From Pedobacter sp. JY14-1 (GTDB taxonomy: Bacteria; Bacteroidota; Bacteroidia; Sphingobacteriales; Sphingobacteriaceae), in the NCBI RefSeq assembly GCF_029269825.1, contig NZ_JARJHU010000001.1, positions 310,001 to 374,000 on the forward strand: DNA of 64,000 nt. The letters are read 5' to 3'. The notes beneath the pieces are model-generated. The model was given only the letters and a program-made list of their open reading frames with translations. It was not told the DNA's origin and did no database searches. The translations under genes and the position numbers were made by a program. This document shows positions 33,798 to 40,267 of the stretch, one piece after another; positions within the stretch are counted from its first letter, which is position 1; each line of letters begins with the position of its first letter.

Positions 33798-34886
33798 TTA
33801 CGTCGACCAGGCCCTTTCAAACACCACCGACAAACGCTCCCGGTCTATCGTAAGTCCTTTTTCGTTTACCGTTACACCGCAATCACTCAGGCGGACATAA
33901 CCAGGTTCATCGTCCCACTTGCTCAGGTACGGATTATAGGCACACTCGTCCGGGTGATACCAGCCCTGCTTGCCGCGAACGGGTACCCGGCTATCGACAC
34001 ACATGTACCGGAGTTCACAATCCGCGCAGACCAGGGTGTCATCCTTTCTGATGGTTCCCAATTTCCTGAAGTCCTCTGAACAGATGAGCTCAGAAAGCTG
34101 TGCCCCGCTCATCTGCGCAATGTGGCCAAAATGGTTGCTGCAGTTGAGTCCGTTCTTCAGATAGCCCTGCTCATCAATATAAACCTTCCCGTGATAATAA
34201 GTATGAAAGTGCAGCGCCTCCAGAAAATGTTCCTTGTTTATGACCAGCTTGTCATGGGTCAGCCTGAGCTTATAGGCACCAAATTCGAGGTCAAAAAAAT
34301 TGTAATAGATATTGTCGTGGCACTCACTGGTGCGCGCTCCCGCCTGAAGGCCGAAAAAATTCACCGAAAAGACCAGGGGGTCGCCGCTCAGCAATTCACG
34401 AAGTGCAGTATAAGCGTCGGGGTCGAAATTTCTTATATATAAGTAGATGCTGTCCACTTCCAGGTGCCGTGCCTGGCTTAAAAGCTGCGACAGTTGATCG
34501 TCCGGCCGGTCTGCAATGACCGAAAGGTTCTGTAAATTGATATTGCCCAGAAACTCAGCCAGGTTCCGCCGGATATTTGAATGGACGACCATGTTACTGA
34601 TGTGACTTGGTGATTCAAAATCAGTATTCAATGGTGGAAAGTGATTTTTGCGCTGAACGTCAGGAATACTGAAGATGATCTCCTCCTCTAAAAGAAAGTC
34701 GATATGTGCGGTTGTTTCGCCAGTCTCCCCCAGCCCACGAAAATCAATAATGTCGTTGGTATCGAGCGCCTGGTAAAGTTCGCGCGGAATCTGGTGATAG
34801 TCCTTCCGGGTAAGGTCGTAAATGACCGCCCGGTTGAAGCCGTCTGCCGGTATGCACAATTGGTTCCTTAAAAACAATGTGTTCAT
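33798..34886 (-). CDS. gwsS: Grasp-with-spasm SPASM-domain peptide maturase (no radical-SAM CxxxCxxC)
   Basis: A 362-residue protein of the grasp-with-spasm family. The C-terminal SPASM-type iron-sulfur domain has Cys249, Cys269, Cys287, Cys290, Cys296, Cys315 and Cys336, including CADCELRYMC and the family-typical HPDECAYNPYLSKW. The N-terminal half has a barrel-like pattern, but its only cysteines are Cys11 and Cys189, so the CxxxCxxC cluster of radical-SAM enzymes is absent. It probably acts as a non-radical partner or recognition protein for the ATP-grasp enzyme. Its ATG overlaps the stop of the 53-residue gene, and the exporter follows one base after its own stop. Exact chemistry is unknown. 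Confidence 0.88.
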   Translation of the reverse strand: MNTLFLRNQLCIPADGFNRAVIYDLTRKDYHQIPRELYQALDTNDIIDFRGLGETGETTAHIDFLLEEEIIFSIPDVQRKNHFPPLNTDFESPSHISNMVVHSNIRRNLAEFLGNINLQNLSVIADRPDDQLSQLLSQARHLEVDSIYLYIRNFDPDAYTALRELLSGDPLVFSVNFFGLQAGARTSECHDNIYYNFFDLEFGAYKLRLTHDKLVINKEHFLEALHFHTYYHGKVYIDEQGYLKNGLNCSNHFGHIAQMSGAQLSELICSEDFRKLGTIRKDDTLVCADCELRYMCVDSRVPVRGKQGWYHPDECAYNPYLSKWDDEPGYVRLSDCGVTVNEKGLTIDRERLSVVFERAWST

Positions 34887-35044
34887 ATCGGCGATTTGTA
34901 AAACAAGTCCAGTTGTAAGGCAGGTGTCCTGAATTTCCTTGAAGGCCTGGTTTTGACCAGGTATTGCGGCTTGTCCTTCCGGACCAGCGACTTCAGATGG
35001 ACCGGTGCCTGTCCGGTGCGGATTTCATGAAGAATGGTCTCCAT
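34883..35044 (-). CDS. 53-residue basic protein inside the RiPP operon
   Basis: A short gene between the ATP-grasp and SPASM genes. It starts at an ATG two bases after the ATP-grasp stop, and its TGA overlaps the SPASM gene's ATG in the ATGA arrangement, so it is translationally coupled on both sides. The product begins METILHEIRTGQAPVHLKSL and ends with an aromatic QLDLFYKSPI; it has many Lys and Arg, no cysteine, no membrane helix and no double-glycine site. It is unlike the two precursors. It may be a small leader-binding or scaffold protein for the maturases. That role is inference; the existence of the gene rests on the exact packing and protein-like composition. Confidence 0.7.
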   Translation of the reverse strand: METILHEIRTGQAPVHLKSLVRKDKPQYLVKTRPSRKFRTPALQLDLFYKSPI

Positions 35045-35046
35045 TT

Positions 35047-35979
35047 CTATAAGTTTAAAGCGATGATTTTTTCCAAATGATAATTGCAGGGGTCTGAGAC
35101 CATTCCGAACTGTCCGATGGGATTGAGGTCAAGAAAGTAATATTCCTGGTCGTCAGCCGATACGACCACATCAAAAGAGGCACAGTTAAGCGGAATGGAT
35201 TCCAGCATGAGTTTCAGTTTAGCTGTGTATTCAACGGGAAATCGGTAAGGCGTGACGCGGTTAGGCCTGGAAAAATCATAATTCCTGTAGTCAACCTGTG
35301 TTTTGGCATTTCCCTGGGAAAAAATAGCCATGGCATAAAATTCACCTTTGAGGTAAAAGGCACGGATTTCATACGCCTTAGCTACCTTTTGCTGAAATAA
35401 GGTCGGGACAAATTCGTCAGGCAAAGCAAGAACATCTTCTGCTGTGACTTCGGCAGTATAGGATAAGTGCGCATACTGGTCTTCATCGAACATGGTGAAA
35501 GGGGCATCTACGGGTTTAGAGATGATGTGCTGGTGACGCTCCATAAATCCGGAAAGTATCTTTTTGTTACCGGTGACGACAAATGCAGGGGCGGTGACGG
35601 AAAACTGACTGCAAAGTTCGAGCAGACGCAGTTTATTCATTTCCCTGGTCCCGAATTGATTGATCGAATCTATTTTATCCAGCATCTGATAAAAAAAGGC
35701 CTTGATACCCTCATGCTCCCCGGAAAGGTATTGCCGGAGCAACCGGCTGCTGAAATGCCTGTTGAAGTCAATATCTCCACGGCGGTACCAGATCCTGCTG
35801 ATTTCTCCGCTGCGTACTTGGCGCCCGTCGATACTGATGACAAATTCAGCCGCATCGAGCGAAATGAGCCTGACGCTGGTGTCTTCGTTGATCCGGATAA
35901 ATTCTTTTTTAAACGCATCCAGCCAATTGATCACTCTGCTGGTCGAGTAATCATCACTGACAGAAAAGATAATAATCAT
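35047..35979 (-). CDS. gwsG: Grasp-with-spasm ATP-grasp peptide maturase
   Basis: A 310-residue ATP-grasp enzyme of the graspetide-ligase-like group. Features are an N-terminal MIIIFSVSDDYSTSRVINWL, the IWYRRGDIDF segment typical of these maturases, the ATP-binding loop near IISKPVDAP, FQQKVAKAYEIRAFYLKGEF in the central sheet, FDVVVSADDQEYYFLDLNP and the Mg-binding NPIGQFGMV (Asn286). Such enzymes activate Asp/Glu side chains and join them to Ser, Thr or Lys, giving esters or amides. The Thr- and Asp-rich precursor cores offer such groups. The gene lies 80 bases after the second precursor, with a strong hairpin between, and is followed by the 53-residue gene. Confidence 0.9.
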   Translation of the reverse strand: MIIIFSVSDDYSTSRVINWLDAFKKEFIRINEDTSVRLISLDAAEFVISIDGRQVRSGEISRIWYRRGDIDFNRHFSSRLLRQYLSGEHEGIKAFFYQMLDKIDSINQFGTREMNKLRLLELCSQFSVTAPAFVVTGNKKILSGFMERHQHIISKPVDAPFTMFDEDQYAHLSYTAEVTAEDVLALPDEFVPTLFQQKVAKAYEIRAFYLKGEFYAMAIFSQGNAKTQVDYRNYDFSRPNRVTPYRFPVEYTAKLKLMLESIPLNCASFDVVVSADDQEYYFLDLNPIGQFGMVSDPCNYHLEKIIALNL

Positions 35980-36019
35980 AGGTGGTTAGTGGCAGCAGTC
36001 TGGTTATACCGGAATTTTT

Positions 36020-36049
36020 AAGAATGGAGGGTGAGCCCCCTCCATTCTT
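36020..36049 (-). promoter_or_regulatory. 12-bp perfect hairpin between precursor and maturase genes
   Basis: The arms AAGAATGGAGGG and CCCTCCATTCTT enclose a six-base loop. In the minus-strand transcript it begins 11 bases after the second precursor's stop and ends 40 bases before the ATP-grasp start. It is followed by A-rich, not U-rich, sequence, so it is more likely a leaky barrier or an mRNA 3'-end stabiliser than a full terminator. It would let the precursors accumulate above the enzymes. Confidence 0.65.
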
Positions 36050-36059
36050 CAGAGTCTGA

Positions 36060-36260
36060 TTAGCAGCCCCCGCAACTGAAGTCCATATTGGAATCAATCG
36101 TCTTCCCGTTATCATCCCTCGTCTGAGTATAAGTATCAGAGCAATTGCTGATGTGGGTAGCAGATGTACATACGGTGTGTGTGCTGGCCAACCTTCCACC
36201 ATTGATTTTGCACGATTTAAGATCAATTCTCTTTTCAAATAGGTTTTTGTTCGTTTTCAT
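36060..36260 (-). CDS. Grasp-with-spasm precursor peptide 2
   Basis: A 66-residue precursor. The 22-residue leader begins MKTNKNLFEKRIDLKSCKIN and ends in Gly-Gly at 21-22, the cleavage site for the C39 exporter. The 44-residue core is rich in Thr, Asp, Asn and Ser and has four Cys, the last being the C-terminal residue (SCGGC at 62-66). It is about half identical to precursor 1 over its length, with shared blocks LFEKRIDLK, GGRLA.THT, NC.DT and D.G.TI. I chose the ATG at 36260, which aligns with the start of precursor 1. The candidate donor residues for side-chain linkage are Thr/Ser, and the acceptors Asp/Glu. Confidence 0.88.
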   Translation of the reverse strand: MKTNKNLFEKRIDLKSCKINGGRLASTHTVCTSATHISNCSDTYTQTRDDNGKTIDSNMDFSCGGC

Positions 36261-36282
36261 AAGATTTCTGGTTAATGTTTGC

Positions 36283-36477
36283 TTAAGGACAAGTGTAATC
36301 TGTACAGGTCTGGATAGTACTGCCACTATCGGTCTTGATGGTAGTTTTGGTGTCTGTACAGTTGTTGGTGTGGGTAGATGTAGAGGTTTCGGTATGTGTA
36401 CCGGCAAGCCTTCCGCCAAACACCTGGGCGCATTTCAGGTCGATGCGCTTTTCAAATAGAGATTTGTTGTGTTTCAT
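36283..36477 (-). CDS. Grasp-with-spasm precursor peptide 1
   Basis: A 64-residue precursor, first gene of the operon. The leader (residues 1-22) begins MKHNKSLFEKRIDLKCAQVF and ends in Gly-Gly. The 42-residue core starts RLAGTHTETSTSTHTNN and is extremely rich in Thr (16 residues by eye) with three Cys and three Asp; it ends TCP. Compared with precursor 2 the leader is nearly unchanged while the core differs at about half the sites, the pattern expected of RiPP precursors. The second precursor starts 22 bases after its stop. A matching promoter lies about 80-110 bases upstream. Confidence 0.9.
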   Translation of the reverse strand: MKHNKSLFEKRIDLKCAQVFGGRLAGTHTETSTSTHTNNCTDTKTTIKTDSGSTIQTCTDYTCP

Positions 36478-36558
36478 TTACATGAACTTGGTTACAATTC
36501 CGTCAACTTTCCCTGACGTTTGGGATGTTTTGTACCGCTGAGTTCAAGCGTAGACCAT

Positions 36559-36590
36559 CAAAATTAGATGACCTTAGATCAACTAACAAA
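36559..36590 (-). promoter_or_regulatory. Bacteroidota-type promoter of the RiPP operon
   Basis: On the minus strand, TTTG (36587-36590) and TAATTTTG (36559-36566) are separated by 20 bases, matching the Bacteroidota consensus TTTG-N19ish-TAnnTTTG in every defined position. The start of transcription would be near 36552, giving a leader of about 75 bases before precursor 1. That leader contains a short inverted repeat, CGTCA...TGACG (near 36504-36521). Confidence 0.7.
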
Positions 36591-36637
36591 TTTATTTCAC
36601 AATTGTGTGATAAAATTTAAAATAGTCAGCTGTTCCG

Positions 36638-36657
36638 CATAAAAAACGTTTTTTATG
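36638..36657. promoter_or_regulatory. 20-bp perfect palindrome, candidate operator of the rhamnosidase gene
   Basis: CATAAAAAACGTTTTTTATG reads the same on both strands. It lies 35 bases before the rhamnosidase ATG, where a promoter would be. The central CG flanked by A and T runs is the style of LacI-family operators. No LacI gene is in the window. CAGCTG occurs on both sides (36627 and 36665), nearly symmetric. Confidence 0.5.
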
Positions 36658-36692
36658 TATTTTGCAGCTGTACACACCATTGACCTAACCAA

Positions 36693-39455
36693 ATGAGACC
36701 AATCCTTTCTTTCCTTGCGCTGCTGATCTTTGTTGGCAATACCGCGCTTTGCGCAATATCCGCGATCCATTCCGGGGACAAAATTACTTTTCAGGTACCG
36801 GAAGCAGCGATCGGAAATCTTAAGTGCGACCAACTGGCCGAGCCTCTTGCAATCGACAACCCCGAGCCGGGACTCAGCTGGCAAATGACTGCTGAACTAC
36901 CTGGCAAAAGACAGACAGCCTACCAAATCCTGGCAGCCAGCAGCCTCGAATTATTAAGACAGAACAAAGGCGATTACTGGAACAGTGGAAAGGTTCATTC
37001 CGCACGTTCGGTGCAGATCAGGTATCAGGGTAAGCCACTAGCTTCACGGACTAAACTTTACTGGAAAGTAATGGTATGGGATGAAAAGGACAAGCCGCTG
37101 GGATGGAGCTCTACGGCTTCCTGGTCTATGGGGTTGCTCAATGCCAGTGACTGGAAGGCAAAATGGATCGGGGCGACTCAGGAAGACCCCTATCCTGATT
37201 CCGCCATAACCTTTCCGGCACCGTATTTCCGTAAGGAATTCAGCACCAGCAAAAAGATAAGAAAGGCCATCGCCTATATCAGCGGGCTTGGTTTTTACGA
37301 ACTGCGCATCAATGGAAAAAAGATAGGTGATCAGGTATTGGCACCCGCGGTGACCAACTATGACAAAAGGCCGCTGAAAAAATTGCTTTATCCTTATGAC
37401 GACCAATCGGCGCAGCGGGTATTCTACAATTGCTTTGATGTAACAGTCGATTTATCCGGGGTTAATCCTGCAAAGGCAGGCACTTCTGCCAGGAACAACG
37501 TGATCGGTATTCTGCTTGGCAATGGCTGGTATAACCAGCGTGACCGCACCGTAGAAGGAAAAATGTGGTATGGACTACCCAGGCTTATCTTTCAGCTGGA
37601 GCTCACTTATACAGACGGAAGTAAACAGACCATCGTTTCAGATCCGACCTGGAAAACGACTACTGGCCCACTGCTGAAAGACGGCATCTTTTCAGGCGAA
37701 AGATACGATGCAAGGTTTGACCTGGGTGCGTGGGATAAGCCGGGCTACGTGGACAAGCAATGGCATCGGGCTGTACAGGTACGCCCTCCCTCAGGCAGAC
37801 TGCAGGCACAGACCGCACCCTTTGATAAGGTTATCAGGATACTGCAACCTGTTTTTAAAGGACAGAAAGACTCCGTGTACCGCTATCACCTGAATGAAAC
37901 GGTTTCCGGATGGGCGGTGATCAGGGTAAAAGGCCCGGCGGGAAGCAGCCTTAAGATCAGGTACATCAGTGAGGAAGGCGAAGATTACGGCCAGCAGGAT
38001 GTTTATATCCTGAAGGGCGGAGCAACCGAAAGATGGAGTCCCAGGTTTACCTGGCACGCCTTCAGAAAGATTGAAATCATTGCAAAAGGGGTTAGCCTTG
38101 ACCAGGGAAGCCTGGTGATTGAAGACGTACACACCGCAGCCGAAGGCAATGGTACCTTTGAATGCTCCAATCCCTTTTTTAACAAGATCTATTCGGCGTA
38201 CCTCAGGACCCAGCGGGCAAATTTCCATGGGAGTCTCAGCAGTGATTGCCCGCACCGGGAAAGGCTGGGCTATACCGGCGACGGGCAGGTCATCATGGAA
38301 AGCTCTATGTACGCATTCGACCTGTTCGGGTTTTACCGGAAGTGGCTGGACGACATAGATGATGCTCGCAACCGGAAGACGGGTTTCGTAACCCACACTG
38401 CCCCCTTTGGTGGTGGTGGTGGCGGCCCGGCATGGGGCTCGGCCTACGTGATCATGCCCTGGCTTTATTTTAACTACTATGGCGACACTACCCTGCTTCA
38501 AAAGCATTACATGGGTATGAAGCAATGGGTAAACTACCTGGAGACCCGGACAAACGAAAAGGGCCTTGTCTATAAAGAAGAGCCCGATGGCTGGTGTCTC
38601 GGAGACTGGTGTACGCCTGCAGATATCAAGATTCCTGAGCCTTTAGTGAACACGGCCTATTTCTATCATGTGACCGATCTTATGGGTAAAATTGCAGCGG
38701 TACTGGGTAAGGCAGATGACCAGGCCAGGCTTGCGGCACTGGCAGCAAAGATCAGAGACAATTTCAATAAGGCTTATTATGACCCCGCAAAACACACTTA
38801 CTGGGAAGGAAGGCAAGGGTCTGATGTGTTCGCCCTGGCTTTCGGACTGGTACCGGAAGCGGACTACGGCCTTGTCTTCAATTCCTTAGTGAAACACCTT
38901 GAAAACACAGGTTACCATTTCGATACCGGGATACTGGCCACCCCGCTCCTGTTGAAAGTACTTTCCGACAACGACAGGGACGATATAGCGTTCAGGCTGA
39001 TGGATCAGCGGGATTTCCCTGGTTTCGGATACCTGCTTGACGATAAGAACAGTACACTGTGGGAATCCTGGAACGGTGACGGTTCTCATAGCCACCCCAT
39101 GTTCGGCAGCGTCATAAAATGGTTTTTTTCGGGCCTTGGGGGGATACAGCCGGATGTCCGGCATGCAGGTATGCAGCATTTCACCATTGCTCCCAAAACC
39201 ATTTCCAGCCTGGATTATTGCAGGTCGTCTTACCATAGCCTGTACGGAACGATCCGTTCAGAATGGAAAAGAGCGGCTGACGGAACACTACACATACTGG
39301 CATCCATCCCTGCAAATACGACTGCCACCTATGTCCTTCCTGCGGGATTAAAAACAGCAACAGACGAAGCAGGAAGGGCTATTCCTGTCAGTAATACGGA
39401 CGGAAAAAGCACCATCAGGTTAATGCCGGGGATCCGTCAGCTGGTGCTCAGATAA
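36693..39455 (+). CDS. GH78 alpha-L-rhamnosidase
   Basis: A 920-residue exported enzyme that removes terminal alpha-L-rhamnose from plant glycosides, pectin (RG-I) or gum polymers. A signal peptide is at 1-20. The N-terminal Bac_rhamnosid_N region shows WNSGKVHSARSVQIRY and WKVMVWDEK. The catalytic (alpha/alpha)6 barrel shows SLSSDCPHRERLGYTGDGQ (catalytic acid Glu near 528, with the Asp before CPHRER) and LWESWNGDGSHSHPMFGS with the general base Glu near 790. The C-terminal beta-sandwich ends the protein. Length and order fit GH78. It is divergent from the RiPP operon, and its 3' end overlaps the next gene's 3' end by 8 bases. A palindromic operator candidate lies upstream. Confidence 0.92.
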   Translation: MRPILSFLALLIFVGNTALCAISAIHSGDKITFQVPEAAIGNLKCDQLAEPLAIDNPEPGLSWQMTAELPGKRQTAYQILAASSLELLRQNKGDYWNSGKVHSARSVQIRYQGKPLASRTKLYWKVMVWDEKDKPLGWSSTASWSMGLLNASDWKAKWIGATQEDPYPDSAITFPAPYFRKEFSTSKKIRKAIAYISGLGFYELRINGKKIGDQVLAPAVTNYDKRPLKKLLYPYDDQSAQRVFYNCFDVTVDLSGVNPAKAGTSARNNVIGILLGNGWYNQRDRTVEGKMWYGLPRLIFQLELTYTDGSKQTIVSDPTWKTTTGPLLKDGIFSGERYDARFDLGAWDKPGYVDKQWHRAVQVRPPSGRLQAQTAPFDKVIRILQPVFKGQKDSVYRYHLNETVSGWAVIRVKGPAGSSLKIRYISEEGEDYGQQDVYILKGGATERWSPRFTWHAFRKIEIIAKGVSLDQGSLVIEDVHTAAEGNGTFECSNPFFNKIYSAYLRTQRANFHGSLSSDCPHRERLGYTGDGQVIMESSMYAFDLFGFYRKWLDDIDDARNRKTGFVTHTAPFGGGGGGPAWGSAYVIMPWLYFNYYGDTTLLQKHYMGMKQWVNYLETRTNEKGLVYKEEPDGWCLGDWCTPADIKIPEPLVNTAYFYHVTDLMGKIAAVLGKADDQARLAALAAKIRDNFNKAYYDPAKHTYWEGRQGSDVFALAFGLVPEADYGLVFNSLVKHLENTGYHFDTGILATPLLLKVLSDNDRDDIAFRLMDQRDFPGFGYLLDDKNSTLWESWNGDGSHSHPMFGSVIKWFFSGLGGIQPDVRHAGMQHFTIAPKTISSLDYCRSSYHSLYGTIRSEWKRAADGTLHILASIPANTTATYVLPAGLKTATDEAGRAIPVSNTDGKSTIRLMPGIRQLVLR

Positions 39456-39963
39456 TCCGGCCCGTAAGCTCGAAGCAACGGAGCTCGCCCTGATCGGAAC
39501 GAATGGAACCGGTAAAAGTGAACTGGAGTTTTCCAAGCAGGTGCTCTGAGCGGGCATTACCAGGGGAAACGATCGCATAGACTTTTTCCGGTGAAGATGC
39601 TGCAATATGTAACAGGAATGCCTGTGTGGCCTCAAGTGCATAACCATTGCCATAATGGTCCGGATGCAGCGCATATCCGATATCGGGAGCATCAAGGTAG
39701 TCGCGCTGAAGAAAGCTGAGGAGGCCCACAGGCTGACGACTCTCCAGGAGCCTGATGGCAAAGCAGCCGAGATCAGCTTCATTACCCGCGTTCAGCTTCT
39801 CGCGGATATAAGCCGCAGCCCGGTCAATGTCGCTGACATCGCGCGGGCCGATATGCCGCAGCCATCCTTCGGAATTGAGCAGCTCAAGGATAAAAGGCGC
39901 ATCGCCGGGACCGAAATGGTCAATGTATAGTCTTGATGTACAAAGTGGTATCAGTTTTTTCAT
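39448..39963 (-). CDS. GNAT family N-acetyltransferase (RimJ/RimL-like)
   Basis: A 171-residue acetyltransferase. LCTSRLYIDHFGPGDAPFIL is the typical N-terminus, CFAIRLLESRQPVGLLSFL the central hairpin, DIGYALHPDHYGNGYALEA the acetyl-CoA pyrophosphate loop (Q/RxxGxG/A-like, here HYGNGYA) and YAIVSPGNARSEHLLGKLQF the C-terminal motif. I chose the ATG at 39963 (MKKLIPLCTS) rather than the start 42 bases upstream, because the earlier residues are unlike the family. The stop overlaps the convergent rhamnosidase gene. Substrate unknown. Confidence 0.82.
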   Translation of the reverse strand: MKKLIPLCTSRLYIDHFGPGDAPFILELLNSEGWLRHIGPRDVSDIDRAAAYIREKLNAGNEADLGCFAIRLLESRQPVGLLSFLQRDYLDAPDIGYALHPDHYGNGYALEATQAFLLHIAASSPEKVYAIVSPGNARSEHLLGKLQFTFTGSIRSDQGELRCFELTGRII

Positions 39964-40083
39964 AAGATGAATTCCGGAAAAGGTAAATATAGCAAGACGC
40001 CACATCTGCCGGTATCAAAATATCATCAATTAGATTATTCCTACAAAGTAAAAAGCACCGCAAATAAAAAATTGTAACAAAAA

Positions 40084-40115
40084 TTTGGTAGTTACATTTT
40101 AACCTCCTAGATTTG
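40084..40115 (+). promoter_or_regulatory. Strong Bacteroidota-type promoter ahead of a short terminated transcript
   Basis: TTTG (40084-40087) and TAGATTTG (40108-40115), 20 bases apart, match the consensus exactly, with the same spacing as the RiPP promoter. The predicted start is near 40122. The nearest gene downstream, the antiporter at 40268, is separated from it by a strong hairpin at 40136-40171. Confidence 0.7.
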
Positions 40116-40121
40116 ACCCTT

Positions 40122-40178
40122 GAGAGCGTTAATTTGAAACGGGGATTGGCCGCCTGGCTGAGCCCCGTTTCCTTTTTA
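40122..40178 (+). ncRNA. Candidate small RNA or terminated leader upstream of the antiporter gene
   Basis: Directly after the promoter comes a roughly 57-base unit. It opens with GAGAGCGTTAATTT, followed by a perfect 9-bp stem GAAACGGGG/CCCCGTTTC (40136-40144 and 40163-40171) with an 18-base loop that can pair internally (GGCC/GGCT region), and then CTTTTTATC. This is a promoter plus intrinsic terminator with no room for a protein. It could be an independent small RNA, or a leader attenuating the Ca2+/H+ antiporter gene, whose ATG is 90 bases further on. A TATATTTA element at about 40238 may be the antiporter's own promoter. Confidence 0.55.
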
Positions 40179-40267
40179 TCCCCTTTTCGCTTTTCCTTCA
40201 GGAGATTTCAACAAAACGGATCTGCCGTCTGTTCACTATATTTAACGCGGATCAAAAAATTGCAGAC

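Noticed and set aside
38388..38430. Run of GGT/GGC (poly-Gly) in the rhamnosidase gene as a possible repeat
   Set aside because: It encodes the short Gly loop before the PAWGSAY segment of the catalytic domain, with only a few repeats. It is not a tandem repeat array.
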